A stretch of 64,000 nucleotides of DNA from Exiguobacterium algae (lineage in GTDB: Bacteria; Bacillota; Bacilli; Exiguobacteriales; Exiguobacteriaceae): contig NZ_JACSKZ010000006.1 of the NCBI RefSeq assembly GCF_018617875.1, forward strand, positions 1 to 64,000, in the 5' to 3' direction. The notes beneath the pieces are model-generated. The model was not told where the DNA came from. It searched no databases and was given only the letters and a program-made list of their open reading frames with translations. Positions within the stretch are counted from its first letter, which is position 1; each line of letters begins with the position of its first letter. This document shows positions 19,559 to 28,638 of this stretch, piece after piece. The position numbers and the translations under genes were made by a program.

Positions 19559-20845
19559 TTGCAAGAAGCGATGTATGAAGGAAAGAATATAACTTTATCA
19601 GTATTATTAGATGGAAAGAGAGAAATTAGTGAACTGAAAAAAAGTTCGGCTAAAGGAGCATTTAGCTGCCCATATTGTAATGAAACACTGAATTTAAAGT
19701 CTGGAAATAATCGAATACAACACTTCGCTCATCGGCATTCCGAGTCATGTGAACCCTCCATTGAAAGCGAAAAATATCATAAACAGGTTGAAAGAGAGTC
19801 AAAACAGCATTCAGTTATAAAAAACTTTATTCATGATGAATTAAAAGCTCAACAAAAATTAAATAAAGAACTCGAAGTTGAATACGGTTTTGTAGCAAAA
19901 GCTACTGAAAAGTGGCGTTACTATCCTGATATTATCGTAAAGAATGTGGAAAAAGAAATTGCGATTACGGTGCTTACAAATGTGACAAAAAATCGAGATG
20001 AAAGATTGGCTAGTCAAATTATTAAACGGAATACATACTTTAAAGAAAAGGGACTTATACCGATTTGGTTCATTGAAAATACAGAACAGTCGATTGATTT
20101 AGGTCGTCATGTGATCCATCTTTGGGAAGCTGAATTAAATCTTGCAATGAAGACTCCTGAAGATTTAATGTGGGAAACCTTATTGAATGAAACAAAGAGT
20201 GATCAATCCTTATTCGAACTATTCGATTACCATCATCAAAATACTCCGAATTCTTATAAGGTTCGAAGCCTTTACTACATTCAATCTAAAGAAGATCGTA
20301 TCCAATTCTCTGTTCGACGCTTTATTGAAGATGAGCAAAAAAGTCCATTCCGAGCATTTGCCTTAAATGGAGGATATGAAATAAGCCTATCTACTGCCAT
20401 GCTGACTACTAAAACCTTACAGCTAAGCGATCCGAAAATCGAAATGCAGCTAAGGAATTCATTTTTACAAGAATTGGAGCAGAAGAAAAAAGAACATTTG
20501 GCAAAACAAAAAGAAATCGCAGACGCAAATAGAACTGAATTACTAAACAAGCGTTACGATTCGTCAAAACGCCAAGTAAGCTCAAAGAATTTACTAACAA
20601 AAAACCATTTTCGAACGGCAATTTTAGAATATATCAAAACTGGTAGGTTAAGATTGATAAATGCTGACGATGTAGCAGACTATCTAGTACTTAATGGTGC
20701 TTCAAATGAGTCATACAATACAGGACGCTACAAAATTTACTCAGACGTCTGTGCTTGTCTCGATCAATTGGCCGAAGAAAATATAATTGAACTTTCGTCA
20801 ACGGGCGGGCAGCGAAATAGAACATATGTTGTAAAAAATATATAA
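19559..20845 (+). CDS. CoiA-like nuclease domain protein
   Basis: 428 residues from a TTG at 19559, 7-8 nt after AGGAGGG; an ATG at 19571 is the alternative. The N-terminal part holds a zinc-knuckle-like FSCPYCNETLNLKSG...QHFAH block (about residues 33-60), as in CoiA. The middle, with YYPDIIV, KEIAITV and RLASQIIKRNTYFKEKGL, fits the CoiA restriction-like nuclease core, although the glutamine usual after the glutamate (ExQ) is not seen. The C-terminal 100 residues look like a winged helix. CoiA assists transformation in streptococci; a role here in DNA uptake, recombination or defence is inference. AT-rich, probably acquired. Confidence 0.7.
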   Translation: MQEAMYEGKNITLSVLLDGKREISELKKSSAKGAFSCPYCNETLNLKSGNNRIQHFAHRHSESCEPSIESEKYHKQVERESKQHSVIKNFIHDELKAQQKLNKELEVEYGFVAKATEKWRYYPDIIVKNVEKEIAITVLTNVTKNRDERLASQIIKRNTYFKEKGLIPIWFIENTEQSIDLGRHVIHLWEAELNLAMKTPEDLMWETLLNETKSDQSLFELFDYHHQNTPNSYKVRSLYYIQSKEDRIQFSVRRFIEDEQKSPFRAFALNGGYEISLSTAMLTTKTLQLSDPKIEMQLRNSFLQELEQKKKEHLAKQKEIADANRTELLNKRYDSSKRQVSSKNLLTKNHFRTAILEYIKTGRLRLINADDVADYLVLNGASNESYNTGRYKIYSDVCACLDQLAEENIIELSSTGGQRNRTYVVKNI

Positions 20846-20962
20846 AACTATAAAACACCTTAATAGCCTAATTGCTCGATACTGTAACGCAAGTCTACGG
20901 GATTCAGATGGCCTGATAGACGTTGCTACAAGAATATGATGATATTGGCAAAAGGACAATGC

Positions 20963-20989
20963 ACTTGTTCTTACTTATAGAACGAGTGT
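20963..20989 (+). other. hairpin upstream of the lipoprotein gene
   Basis: Stem ACTTGTTCT / AGAACGAGT (one G-U) in the 190-nt gap before the lipoprotein. No T-run follows, so it could be an attenuator or a processed leader; it may be chance. Confidence 0.35.
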
Positions 20990-21035
20990 AGGTCATCTTT
21001 CACGTAGAATGATGTGCTAAAAGGAGCAGCAGAAT

Positions 21036-21380
21036 ATGAGACGAAGAATATCTATAGTTATGATAGCAACTGTCTTTTTGCTAAGTGGTTGCGATGGAAT
21101 TGATAAATTTGGAACCAATGCGGATCATGCTGCTGAAGAAGCAGAGCGTGGGATGGAAGGACGAGCAGAAGCGTTTGAATACGAGGAAGAGCAATATCAA
21201 GAGTATCTAGAAATGGTTGAAGAGTTAGAGCATCTCCGAGAGAGAAACGAAGAGTTGGAAGAAGAAATCTTTAACTTAACAGAGTATCGAGATAGTCGTG
21301 AAGATGCATATGAGTATTTTTGTGAATATGGGAACGACGAGGTTAGTGAAGCAACGTATAATGAATTATGCCAATATTGA
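21036..21380 (+). CDS. small coiled-coil lipoprotein
   Basis: 114 residues. Signal peptide MRRRISIVMIATVFLLSGC with the lipobox LSGC (Cys at residue 19), so it should be lipid-anchored outside the membrane. Residues ~40-90 are strongly acidic with heptad-like leucines (EELEHLRERNEELEEEIFNL), a coiled coil. Two further cysteines occur near the C-terminus. No family recognised. AAAGGAG precedes the ATG and a terminator follows. It lies upstream of the OB-fold/TctA-like pair, which is also exposed outside the membrane. Confidence 0.8.
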   Translation: MRRRISIVMIATVFLLSGCDGIDKFGTNADHAAEEAERGMEGRAEAFEYEEEQYQEYLEMVEELEHLRERNEELEEEIFNLTEYRDSREDAYEYFCEYGNDEVSEATYNELCQY

Positions 21381-21390
21381 TTATCGAAAT

Positions 21391-21428
21391 GAGCATCGTC
21401 CAAATAGGACACGATGCTCATTTCTTTT
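21391..21428 (+). terminator. terminator of the lipoprotein gene
   Basis: Stem GAGCATCGT / ACGATGCTC with the tail ATTTCTTTT, 10 nt after the lipoprotein stop. Confidence 0.75.
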
Positions 21429-21640
21429 CACAAAACGTTTCGCTTAAGAAAAGAGAGCAATGGCATGCTGCAGCTTTTTCAGTTCAGCCTATATGAATAT
21501 TGCGGAGAAAGGGAGCCGCTGGTGAAAAGCTATGCAAGGAGTATCGATTTTTATGTTGAATCAACAATAAAGCAAGGTCTGTCTCAGTTTTGTTTGAAAA
21601 CACTTGGACTTTAGAAAACCATTCGTTCTTAGGAGGACAC

Positions 21641-22681
21641 ATGAGTAATCGGAATCGTTCCTATCAGTTAATTATTATACTAATTCTGTTTTTATTTTTA
21701 GGTACGTCTGGATGGTTAAGTTATAAAAACGCTTCAATTGATGTACTCGCTGATCATGTTCCAGTGTCTAGTTTGAATGAACTTTCACAGTTAAAAGTTG
21801 GAGAACCCGTAAAAGTGATTGGCGTCATCAAACGTACATATATTTCGAAGGAAGGCATATTAATGTTTACGCTGCAGGAAGAGAACAATGAAGTTGCCAT
21901 CTCTGTTTTTCCCAGTTTTGGACGTCTGAATAAAGATTTTCAAATTGGTGATCAAATTCAAGCGCAAGGTATCTTATCCACTTATAAAAATCGATATCAA
22001 CTTCAACCATTTTCGAAAGACTCGATTCAGTTCATCAAGAGAAGTCTAGATGAAATCGGGGTGGTTCAGACACCACTTCATAAGATTGATGACTATCGAG
22101 ATGAGAGAGTAATAGTGAAGGTGGATGAAATACACAATGTTTATAGTTTCACGAGTCAAGCAGAAAAAACACACTTAAGCTTTATCGTAAGTGATGGGGA
22201 TTTAGAAGTGGAAGCAATTATGTTCGAAGGATTGTGGTCTGAAGAAGATCGAAGAGTTCTCAATACGTCAAAAGATCTCTATTTAATTGCCGAACCTAAA
22301 AAAGAATTTGATGAGTGGTCGTTAATTGTATATGAGGTCTTTGATGATATTGAAGGCTCGGACTTGGTAATTGATGAGTCGTTAAATCAAGATGAGGTAT
22401 ACATCAAATTATCTAATATAAATCGTTACCTCGGAGAAGAAGTATCCATCGGACCCGTATATTTTGATGGATTTGAGATTTATACAAGTCAGTCGGGTAA
22501 AGAACATCTCCGATTTAACGTTCAACAAGACACCGCTATCGTAAATGCGATTCTATTTGAAGGAAACTGGTCGGATCGTGACCTTAAAATGATGACGGTT
22601 GATCAAGAATATTACATTGAAGCGACAGTGGATGAATACGATGGTGAGATTTCACTTATTGTCAATGAGATTAAGGAGTAG
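21641..22681 (+). CDS. membrane-anchored protein with three OB-fold domains
   Basis: 346 residues from the ATG at 21641, preceded by TTAGGAGGAC. Basic N-terminus, one membrane helix (about residues 9-25), then three repeated OB-fold-like modules: roughly 45-130 (VKVIGVIKRTY, VAISVFPS, GDQIQAQGILSTYKNRYQL), 140-235 (VIVKVDEI, EVEAIMFEGLWSEED) and 245-346 (EEVSIGPVYF, VNAILFEGNWSDRD). Modules 2 and 3 share the block AI[ML]FEG.WS, evidence of duplication. Positive-inside orientation puts the OB-folds outside the cell. The TctA-like permease starts 2 nt after it. OB-folds bind nucleic acids, oligosaccharides or proteins; the ligand is unknown. Confidence 0.72.
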   Translation: MSNRNRSYQLIIILILFLFLGTSGWLSYKNASIDVLADHVPVSSLNELSQLKVGEPVKVIGVIKRTYISKEGILMFTLQEENNEVAISVFPSFGRLNKDFQIGDQIQAQGILSTYKNRYQLQPFSKDSIQFIKRSLDEIGVVQTPLHKIDDYRDERVIVKVDEIHNVYSFTSQAEKTHLSFIVSDGDLEVEAIMFEGLWSEEDRRVLNTSKDLYLIAEPKKEFDEWSLIVYEVFDDIEGSDLVIDESLNQDEVYIKLSNINRYLGEEVSIGPVYFDGFEIYTSQSGKEHLRFNVQQDTAIVNAILFEGNWSDRDLKMMTVDQEYYIEATVDEYDGEISLIVNEIKE

Positions 22682-22683
22682 AC

Positions 22684-24120
22684 ATGGAAGTCATAGTGAT
22701 CCTATTTTCAATCATTGCTGGAATTATGACCGGAGTTATAACCGGTCTAATCCCAGGTATACATGTCAATACAATCGCTGCGATTATGGTCAGTCTTTCT
22801 ACAGTTTTATATGGATATGGGATGGATGGAACAAGTATTGCAGTATATATCGCATCGGTTGCGGTGACACACGCCTTTTTTGACTATATACCAAGTTTAT
22901 TTTTAGGCGTTCCGAATGATGAGGTGTTTGCTTTGTTACCAGGTCATCGGATGGTTAGAGAGGGTAGGGGGATTGAGGCATTAAATCTTTCCATCAAAGG
23001 GAGTTGGAATGGAGTTCAGATAGGTGTTGTGATTTTGATTATCGTGTTAATTATGCAATCAAGAGGGATTGATTTACTTGGAGCAGTAGATGCATATATC
23101 AGACCTTACTTGTTTTGGATTTTGCTGACTACCTCCCTAATTCTCATTCTAAGTGAAGCACGAAAAATTTGGGCTTTGTTGATATTCATGTTAAGCGGTT
23201 TATTCGGAATAATCGTCTTGGGATCTCCACTGGTCCCGAGCACGGGGGCGGCATTCAATGGTCTGTTTCCTGCGCTTGCAGGAATTTTTGGGGTGAGTGG
23301 ATTGATTCTGTCTTTATTTGAAAGGACAGGTGATTTTCCTGAACAAAAAAATAGTACGGAACTTCCCATGAGTTCATTTGGAGTATTAAGTAGTTCAGTT
23401 CGAGGTACGGGTGCTGGAATGGCAGTTGGACTGTTGCCTGGATTGGGTGCTGCGAACGCAGCGACATTACTACTAATGATTGAAAATTATTTGGGGAAAA
23501 ATAAGAAACGGGATACCTCGACCTACAGTTACATTGTGACGACAAGTGCAATCAATACATCTGACACACTCTTTGGGATTGCGGCTCTTTACTTTATTGA
23601 AAAGACGCGTAGTGGAGCATCGGTTGCGATGTCTCAACTGTTTGATGGAACATTTCCCTTATTCGCATTAGTCGCAGTGATCATTGGAATAGTGATTTCT
23701 GGATTTGTGGCAATGACAGTCATGCAACACTACAGCATGTACATCGCGTATGCAATTTCAAAACTGGACTTCAAAGAACTGAACCTAGCAGTATTAATCT
23801 TTCTAGTGTTATTCATTTATTTAACACTTGGTAGTTGGGGTATTGTCATTTTAATGGGAGGTGCCTATTTAGGGTTACTTCCTCCATTATTACATGTACG
23901 TCGGGCGCAAGCGATGGGATTCTTTTTAGTTCCTGTGATGCTATTTTATTCAGGTCATCAAGCTAATATCGTATCTTACTTACATCTTGAAGCAAAAATT
24001 AAGTATTACGAAGAATTAGATGTTACAAAAATGGCTCTGTACTTATTGAGTTCATTAGGAGTTTCCAGCTTGATGTACATTTTGAGTGTACTAATTAAGA
24101 GAGTTTGGATGAAAAGATAG
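22684..24120 (+). CDS. TctA-like (tripartite tricarboxylate transporter family) permease
   Basis: 478 residues, about ten to twelve membrane helices. The duplicated TctA half-motifs are clear: GLIPGIHVNTIAAI at about residues 21-34 and GLLPGLGAANAATLLL at about 249-264. Classic TctA works with a small TctB membrane protein and a periplasmic TctC binding protein; neither is here. Instead it is coupled (2-nt gap) to the extracytoplasmic OB-fold protein. It resembles the divergent, archaeal-type TctA-like proteins (COG1784-style) more than standard citrate permeases, from memory only. Substrate unknown. Confidence 0.75.
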   Translation: MEVIVILFSIIAGIMTGVITGLIPGIHVNTIAAIMVSLSTVLYGYGMDGTSIAVYIASVAVTHAFFDYIPSLFLGVPNDEVFALLPGHRMVREGRGIEALNLSIKGSWNGVQIGVVILIIVLIMQSRGIDLLGAVDAYIRPYLFWILLTTSLILILSEARKIWALLIFMLSGLFGIIVLGSPLVPSTGAAFNGLFPALAGIFGVSGLILSLFERTGDFPEQKNSTELPMSSFGVLSSSVRGTGAGMAVGLLPGLGAANAATLLLMIENYLGKNKKRDTSTYSYIVTTSAINTSDTLFGIAALYFIEKTRSGASVAMSQLFDGTFPLFALVAVIIGIVISGFVAMTVMQHYSMYIAYAISKLDFKELNLAVLIFLVLFIYLTLGSWGIVILMGGAYLGLLPPLLHVRRAQAMGFFLVPVMLFYSGHQANIVSYLHLEAKIKYYEELDVTKMALYLLSSLGVSSLMYILSVLIKRVWMKR

Positions 24121-24301
24121 CGAGCTGTTAAAAACAAGTCTGTCACTATGGGCTTTTCGTTCATGTTAAAGTGTTGTAATTAAATTTATAACTCATTATA
24201 AATAATCATTCAAATTCAAAACATTCATCAAGAAGAATAGGAATCACCCCTCTCATTTCTGGTAAAATAAGTATATGAAGTGATAGGGGGAGGAATAGTT
24301 T

Positions 24302-26452
24302 GTGAAAGTAGTAGACCGAGAACAAAAACGTTTAGATGATTTTTGTTCGGTTATTGAATCTCATTTATATGGGGATTCACCAAAAGAAAATCCGGGTCTT
24401 GAGTCAAGTGATTATGAAATGATTGACATGAGAGGTCATTCGCGTCGTAGTGATAATACTCAAGAGCGTCGACAATACGAAGATACGTTGAGAGAACTGT
24501 ATGCATTTACTTTTCACATTGATTATGAAGGGGAAGAGGAGTCCTATCCTGTCGGGAAGTTTGGGGTGGCACATCCAAAATCACCCGATATCCCGTTGGT
24601 TCTTGACTGGCGAAGTGAGATGGCGATGAGAGCCTCAATGTTCAATGGAGAAGTCATTGAGACACAGGGTGGAAATATTGTTGGGGTGACACAACTGGAA
24701 TTAGACCGGAGACATCGACGGGTCGTCAATGCGAACCATCAGAAAGCCTCATCAGGTCGGGCGAAGAAATTTACACAGCGATTCACCGAACAAATCAAAT
24801 CGACATTTAAGAAACCTGAACCAGACGTCAAACCAACTACTTTCATGGAGAAAGAACTGACGAAAAAGCAAAAAGACCGCTCGATTGACGGGTTCATCGC
24901 GACACGACAGGCGGAGCAGAACCATATCATTCAAGCGCCGGTCAATACATATATGATTGTTCAAGGAGCAGCTGGAACGGGGAAATCTTTGACGGCACTT
25001 CATCGCATGTCTTATCTACAGTATCAAGATATCCGTCGTAACATGCTATATTTGGCACCGAATGAGGCGACGATCCATCAACTACTGAAGGATGCAGATC
25101 ATCTACAAATTAAATCGGTTTCGACAATGACGTTTGACGATTATGCAATCCACTTGAGTAAAAAATACTTAAATCAAGAGGGGCGAAAAGAATTACTGCC
25201 ATTGTATGAATCAAATACGCTTCTTAAATGGACTGACGAAGCATTAGTCGAATGGAATGAAGATATTTGTGAAACATTAAAGAGCTATAATCCCCTTGAT
25301 GAACTGAATGAATTGCATCAAAGAGCATATGATATGTGGGTATTTGGACAAGGAACTTTTCCTGAGAAAAGGAAACGAGTTATTCAAGAGATTAGGAGTG
25401 AATTTGAACGAATTGATATTATAAACAGGCAAGCATATGAGGAAGAATACATTCGTGATGTTGCAATATGGACGAAGTTTTTAAATGCGGATAGTCGGGG
25501 CGGTTTGACTGAATTGATGAGGGAAAATGTTGAGAATCGAATAGCTGCAGAAAAAGCGGAGAGGGAAGAATTTCTTACGTTTTGGAGTAATATTTTACTC
25601 ATTGATGCGTCTATGGTTTGGAAAATGTTAAAAAACCCCTTGATGTTAGACCACTTAAAAGTGGACATTGATGAAAGTGTGCTAGATGCCTGGCATCGAT
25701 TCAAAACACCATCAAAAATTGATTTGTTTTTCTGGTTATACCTTCACTATGAAACGAATGGTTATCCTAAAAAGTGGAGTCACTTATTCATAGATGAAGC
25801 ACAGACGCTTCGTCCAGTCGATTTGATGGTACTCGAGAAAGTTTGTCACGGAATGACCGTGTTTGGCGATACACTGCAAAGTTACCAAAGCTTAGAAACG
25901 AAGTCTTGGAAACCAATTGAAACGTACGGGAAGTCGGAATGGAAAGTTGAGTATTTAACGAAAACGTTCCGAACAGCGAAGCCAATTGTCGACTTAGCGA
26001 AAGAATTACTCCGTGATGCAGGGCACGACACATCATGGATTGATCCGTTTAACCGTAGTGGGAAGCCGGTCGAATTTTTAAGAACGAAAAAAAGTCGCGA
26101 ATTAAAAGAGGTGTTGGCGCGTTGGCGGCGTGAACAATATTCGATATGCATTGTCACTTCGACGATGGAGCGAGCAACATTCCTACATCACAAACTTCAA
26201 CTTCCCACACAGCTGATTCAATCGGAGACGACTAAAGTTGGAGAAGAAATTGTCATCTCGACAATCGACTATTTGCGAGGAATGGAATTTGATGCGGTTC
26301 TGCTTATGGATGTCGATCAAACGCATTATCCAGACAGACCAGAGGAGGCACGACGTTTGTACGTTTCACTAACACGAGCGTTACACGAGGTAGTGTTACA
26401 TACAAAAGAGGAATATTCATTACTACTAGCTAATCACTTCTTAGAAGTGTAA
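24302..26452 (+). CDS. HelD-like superfamily 1 helicase/ATPase
   Basis: 716 residues from a GTG start behind AGGGGGAGGAAT. N-terminal coiled region, then the HelD-type block PLVLDWRSEMA (about residues 99-109), Walker A GAAGTGKS at 222-229, and the Walker B LFIDEAQ near 495-501. The late motifs TKTFRTAKPIV, VVISTIDYLRGMEFDAVLL-like and RRLYVSLTRA complete the SF1A helicase core. HelD frees stalled RNA polymerase in Bacilli; related proteins act in DNA repair or defence. It is 11 nt upstream of a PD-(D/E)XK nuclease gene, suggesting a helicase-nuclease pair. Confidence 0.82.
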   Translation: MKVVDREQKRLDDFCSVIESHLYGDSPKENPGLESSDYEMIDMRGHSRRSDNTQERRQYEDTLRELYAFTFHIDYEGEEESYPVGKFGVAHPKSPDIPLVLDWRSEMAMRASMFNGEVIETQGGNIVGVTQLELDRRHRRVVNANHQKASSGRAKKFTQRFTEQIKSTFKKPEPDVKPTTFMEKELTKKQKDRSIDGFIATRQAEQNHIIQAPVNTYMIVQGAAGTGKSLTALHRMSYLQYQDIRRNMLYLAPNEATIHQLLKDADHLQIKSVSTMTFDDYAIHLSKKYLNQEGRKELLPLYESNTLLKWTDEALVEWNEDICETLKSYNPLDELNELHQRAYDMWVFGQGTFPEKRKRVIQEIRSEFERIDIINRQAYEEEYIRDVAIWTKFLNADSRGGLTELMRENVENRIAAEKAEREEFLTFWSNILLIDASMVWKMLKNPLMLDHLKVDIDESVLDAWHRFKTPSKIDLFFWLYLHYETNGYPKKWSHLFIDEAQTLRPVDLMVLEKVCHGMTVFGDTLQSYQSLETKSWKPIETYGKSEWKVEYLTKTFRTAKPIVDLAKELLRDAGHDTSWIDPFNRSGKPVEFLRTKKSRELKEVLARWRREQYSICIVTSTMERATFLHHKLQLPTQLIQSETTKVGEEIVISTIDYLRGMEFDAVLLMDVDQTHYPDRPEEARRLYVSLTRALHEVVLHTKEEYSLLLANHFLEV

Positions 26453-26463
26453 AGGGGATCAAT

Positions 26464-27363
26464 ATGGGCGATTTAAAATTATTTCGAGTGTCAGAACATC
26501 AAACAGAAGAATTGCATGGTCAATCCATGACCATCGAAAAATCACTACAGCAACTATTTGAACGAAATTTAGAACAGTTGTTAGGGATTCGTTTTGTCGC
26601 ATCCGAGTATAGTACCGGAAGAACACATGGGGGACGAATCGATACGCTCGGGTTAGATGAAAATAATTCCCCGGTAATCATAGAATATAAGCGCTCAACG
26701 AACGAGAACGTTATTAATCAAGGTCTATATTACTTAGATTGGCTCTTAGATCACCAAGCAGAATTTGAGTTATCCATATTGAATCAATATGGAAAAGAAA
26801 TCTCTAACATGATTGATTGGAGTAACCCTCGTCTTGTCTGTATTGCAGGTGGATTTACAAAATATGATCAGCATGCTGTGAAACAGATCAATCGAAATAT
26901 CGAGTTATATCAATATAAATATTACGATACGGGGCTGCTATTACTTGATCTGGTGAATGCGACGACAGCAAAACCGGTCGTCGGAACTGCAGAGATTGGG
27001 AATACAAGTAAAACTGTGAGTGATTATTTAAAGCAAGCCACTCGAGAATCAAAAGATCTCTTCGATTCGGTGGTTACTTATCTGATGTCTCTTGGGGATG
27101 ATGTTCAAGAGAATGTGACAAAGCATTATATTGCATATAAACGTATTAAAAATTTTGCTTGTGTTGAATTTCACCCGAGCACTCAGAAGATTTTGATGTA
27201 TGTAAAAGTGGATCCTGACACAGTGGTGCTCGAACAAGGATTTACACGTGATATGCGCGGAATTGGTCATTTCGGAACCGGAGATTTAGAGATTGTCATT
27301 TATACTTCGGATGACTTTGAAAAAGCAAAACCCCATATTCAAGTAAGTTATGAAGCCAATTGA
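26464..27363 (+). CDS. PD-(D/E)XK nuclease-like protein with DUF5655-type C-terminus
   Basis: 299 residues. Nuclease-fold residues are visible: Asp60 in GGRIDTLGLD and Glu74-Tyr-Lys76 in PVIIEYKR, giving a D-(X13)-ExK site. An N-terminal KSLQQLFERNLEQLLGIRF helix pair precedes it, as in DUF91/NucS-like proteins. The C-terminal ~110 residues (about 185-298) match the DUF5655 pattern (VSDYLKQATRESKDLFDSVV ... VYVKVDP). Proteins of this layout are widespread and poorly characterised. It starts 11 nt after the HelD-like gene and is almost certainly cotranscribed. Confidence 0.78.
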   Translation: MGDLKLFRVSEHQTEELHGQSMTIEKSLQQLFERNLEQLLGIRFVASEYSTGRTHGGRIDTLGLDENNSPVIIEYKRSTNENVINQGLYYLDWLLDHQAEFELSILNQYGKEISNMIDWSNPRLVCIAGGFTKYDQHAVKQINRNIELYQYKYYDTGLLLLDLVNATTAKPVVGTAEIGNTSKTVSDYLKQATRESKDLFDSVVTYLMSLGDDVQENVTKHYIAYKRIKNFACVEFHPSTQKILMYVKVDPDTVVLEQGFTRDMRGIGHFGTGDLEIVIYTSDDFEKAKPHIQVSYEAN

Positions 27364-27394
27364 TGAAAGCATTCGAAAAAATGACTACAGAAGA

Positions 27395-27430
27395 AAGAAG
27401 TACGATCTCGTCACAGAGACCGTACTTCTT
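27395..27430. terminator. terminator at the right edge of the accessory stretch
   Basis: Perfect 10-bp stem AAGAAGTACG / CGTACTTCTT around a weaker inner TCTC/GAGA stem. The stop codon of the minus-strand isochorismatase gene (27411) lies in the loop region. Confidence 0.65.
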
Positions 27431-27992
27431 GTTCGTTCATCATTAAAATCACTTCTTCAGTCGTTTGAATCTTCGCAAACTCCTCATTCAAATTGGCGAG
27501 GGTCACGTTATGGATAACTTCGGCCGGAATCCATTGTCCGCTCAATAATTGACGATCGAATGTTGCCGTCGCGTCAGACACGAGAATCGGATTGAACCCT
27601 AAGTTTCCTGCCATCCGTGTCGTCGTCTCGACACAGTGATTGGTCGTCAATCCGGTGACGACGACCGATTCGGCTCTCTGCTCCTCCAAAATCTTTTGTA
27701 AATCGGTGCCGATGAAGGCGCTGTTCACGCTCTTTGTCACAATCCAATCCTGTTCCCGAGGTTCAATGAAATCCTGAAATACATGACCTTCCTTTTGAAA
27801 ATGGAATAAAGAATTTGTCTGTGTGGAAATATGCTGCACATAAATAATCGGTTGGTTCAGCTGTTCCCATACATGAATTAAGCGGGCGATATTTGTTTCG
27901 CACATCGGGTTGTTCCGTTCTCCCCAACTCGGATCATGAAATGCTTTTTGTACATCGATGACGAGTAATGGGATAACTTGTGTAATTTTCAC
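27411..27992 (-). CDS. cysteine hydrolase, isochorismatase family
   Basis: 193 residues from a GTG at 27992, chosen because AGGGGG lies 7 nt upstream; a TTG at 28010 is the alternative. The catalytic triad is visible: Asp in LLVIDVQKAF (about residue 13), Lys in VTKSVNSAF (about 87) and Cys in TGLTTNHCVETTTRM (about 121). Members hydrolyse isochorismate, nicotinamide, ureas or similar amides; the substrate is not predictable here. It is divergent from an Lrp-type regulator, which may control it. Confidence 0.88.
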   Translation of the reverse strand: MKITQVIPLLVIDVQKAFHDPSWGERNNPMCETNIARLIHVWEQLNQPIIYVQHISTQTNSLFHFQKEGHVFQDFIEPREQDWIVTKSVNSAFIGTDLQKILEEQRAESVVVTGLTTNHCVETTTRMAGNLGFNPILVSDATATFDRQLLSGQWIPAEVIHNVTLANLNEEFAKIQTTEEVILMMNEQEVRSL

Positions 27993-28138
27993 TCGATTTC
28001 CCCCTATCAAAAAGTTATCTTTAGTTTAGAAAGATTAGTTGGCTTAATACATAAGAAATTGATGGAAGTTTATGAATCATGCTTTTAAAAAGACTGTATT
28101 TTTATTTCTATACCTTACTTTTAAAAGGAGACTTTGCA

Positions 28139-28561
28139 ATGGACGAAATCGATCGGCATATCATCGGAATTATGCAGGAAAATGCTCGAATTTCTGTCAC
28201 GGACCTCGGGAAGCGAATCGGGTTATCGACGCCTGCCGCGAACGAACGCTTGAAGCGGTTGGAGGAACGGGGTGTCATTACAGGTTATCGCGCAATCATC
28301 AATCCTGAAAAAATGGACAAACAAGTGACCGCGTTTATTCTGTATGACACACATCGATGTGAGGCGTTCCGCGAATTTTGTAAAGATCATGGGAGTGTCG
28401 TCGAGTGTCACCGTCTTGCGGGTCAATACAGTTATCTCGTGAAAATCGTCACGGAGAATGTCCGCACTCTCGAGGCGTTCATCGATGCATCGATGGCTTA
28501 CGGACAGCCGTCATCTCTCATCAACCTATCCTCTCCCGTTCCCTTTAAGCCAATCGTATAA
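28139..28561 (+). CDS. Lrp/AsnC family transcriptional regulator
   Basis: 140 residues from the ATG at 28139, preceded by AAAAGGAGAC; the longer frame start at 28079 has no ribosome site. N-terminal HTH: DRHIIGIMQENARISVTDLG then GLSTPAANERLKRLEERG. The C-terminal RAM effector domain follows (YLVKIVTENVRTLEAFID). It probably senses an amino acid and may control the divergent isochorismatase-like gene (inference). Confidence 0.9.
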   Translation: MDEIDRHIIGIMQENARISVTDLGKRIGLSTPAANERLKRLEERGVITGYRAIINPEKMDKQVTAFILYDTHRCEAFREFCKDHGSVVECHRLAGQYSYLVKIVTENVRTLEAFIDASMAYGQPSSLINLSSPVPFKPIV

Positions 28562-28638
28562 AAACCTCACAAACTTTTTTAACAGCCTCCTTCCAATGTT
28601 TTTTGTAAGCTGTTGGGAGACATGAATGAAAGGGCTGA

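Noticed and set aside
21414-21614. 66-residue plus-strand ORF
   Set aside because: It starts inside the lipoprotein terminator, has no ribosome site and no recognisable protein pattern. The gap 21429-21640 otherwise shows only the ribosome site of the OB-fold gene.
18900-27394. Prophage or transposon
   Set aside because: No integrase, transposase, terminal repeats, tRNA target or structural phage gene is visible; the region is only AT-richer.
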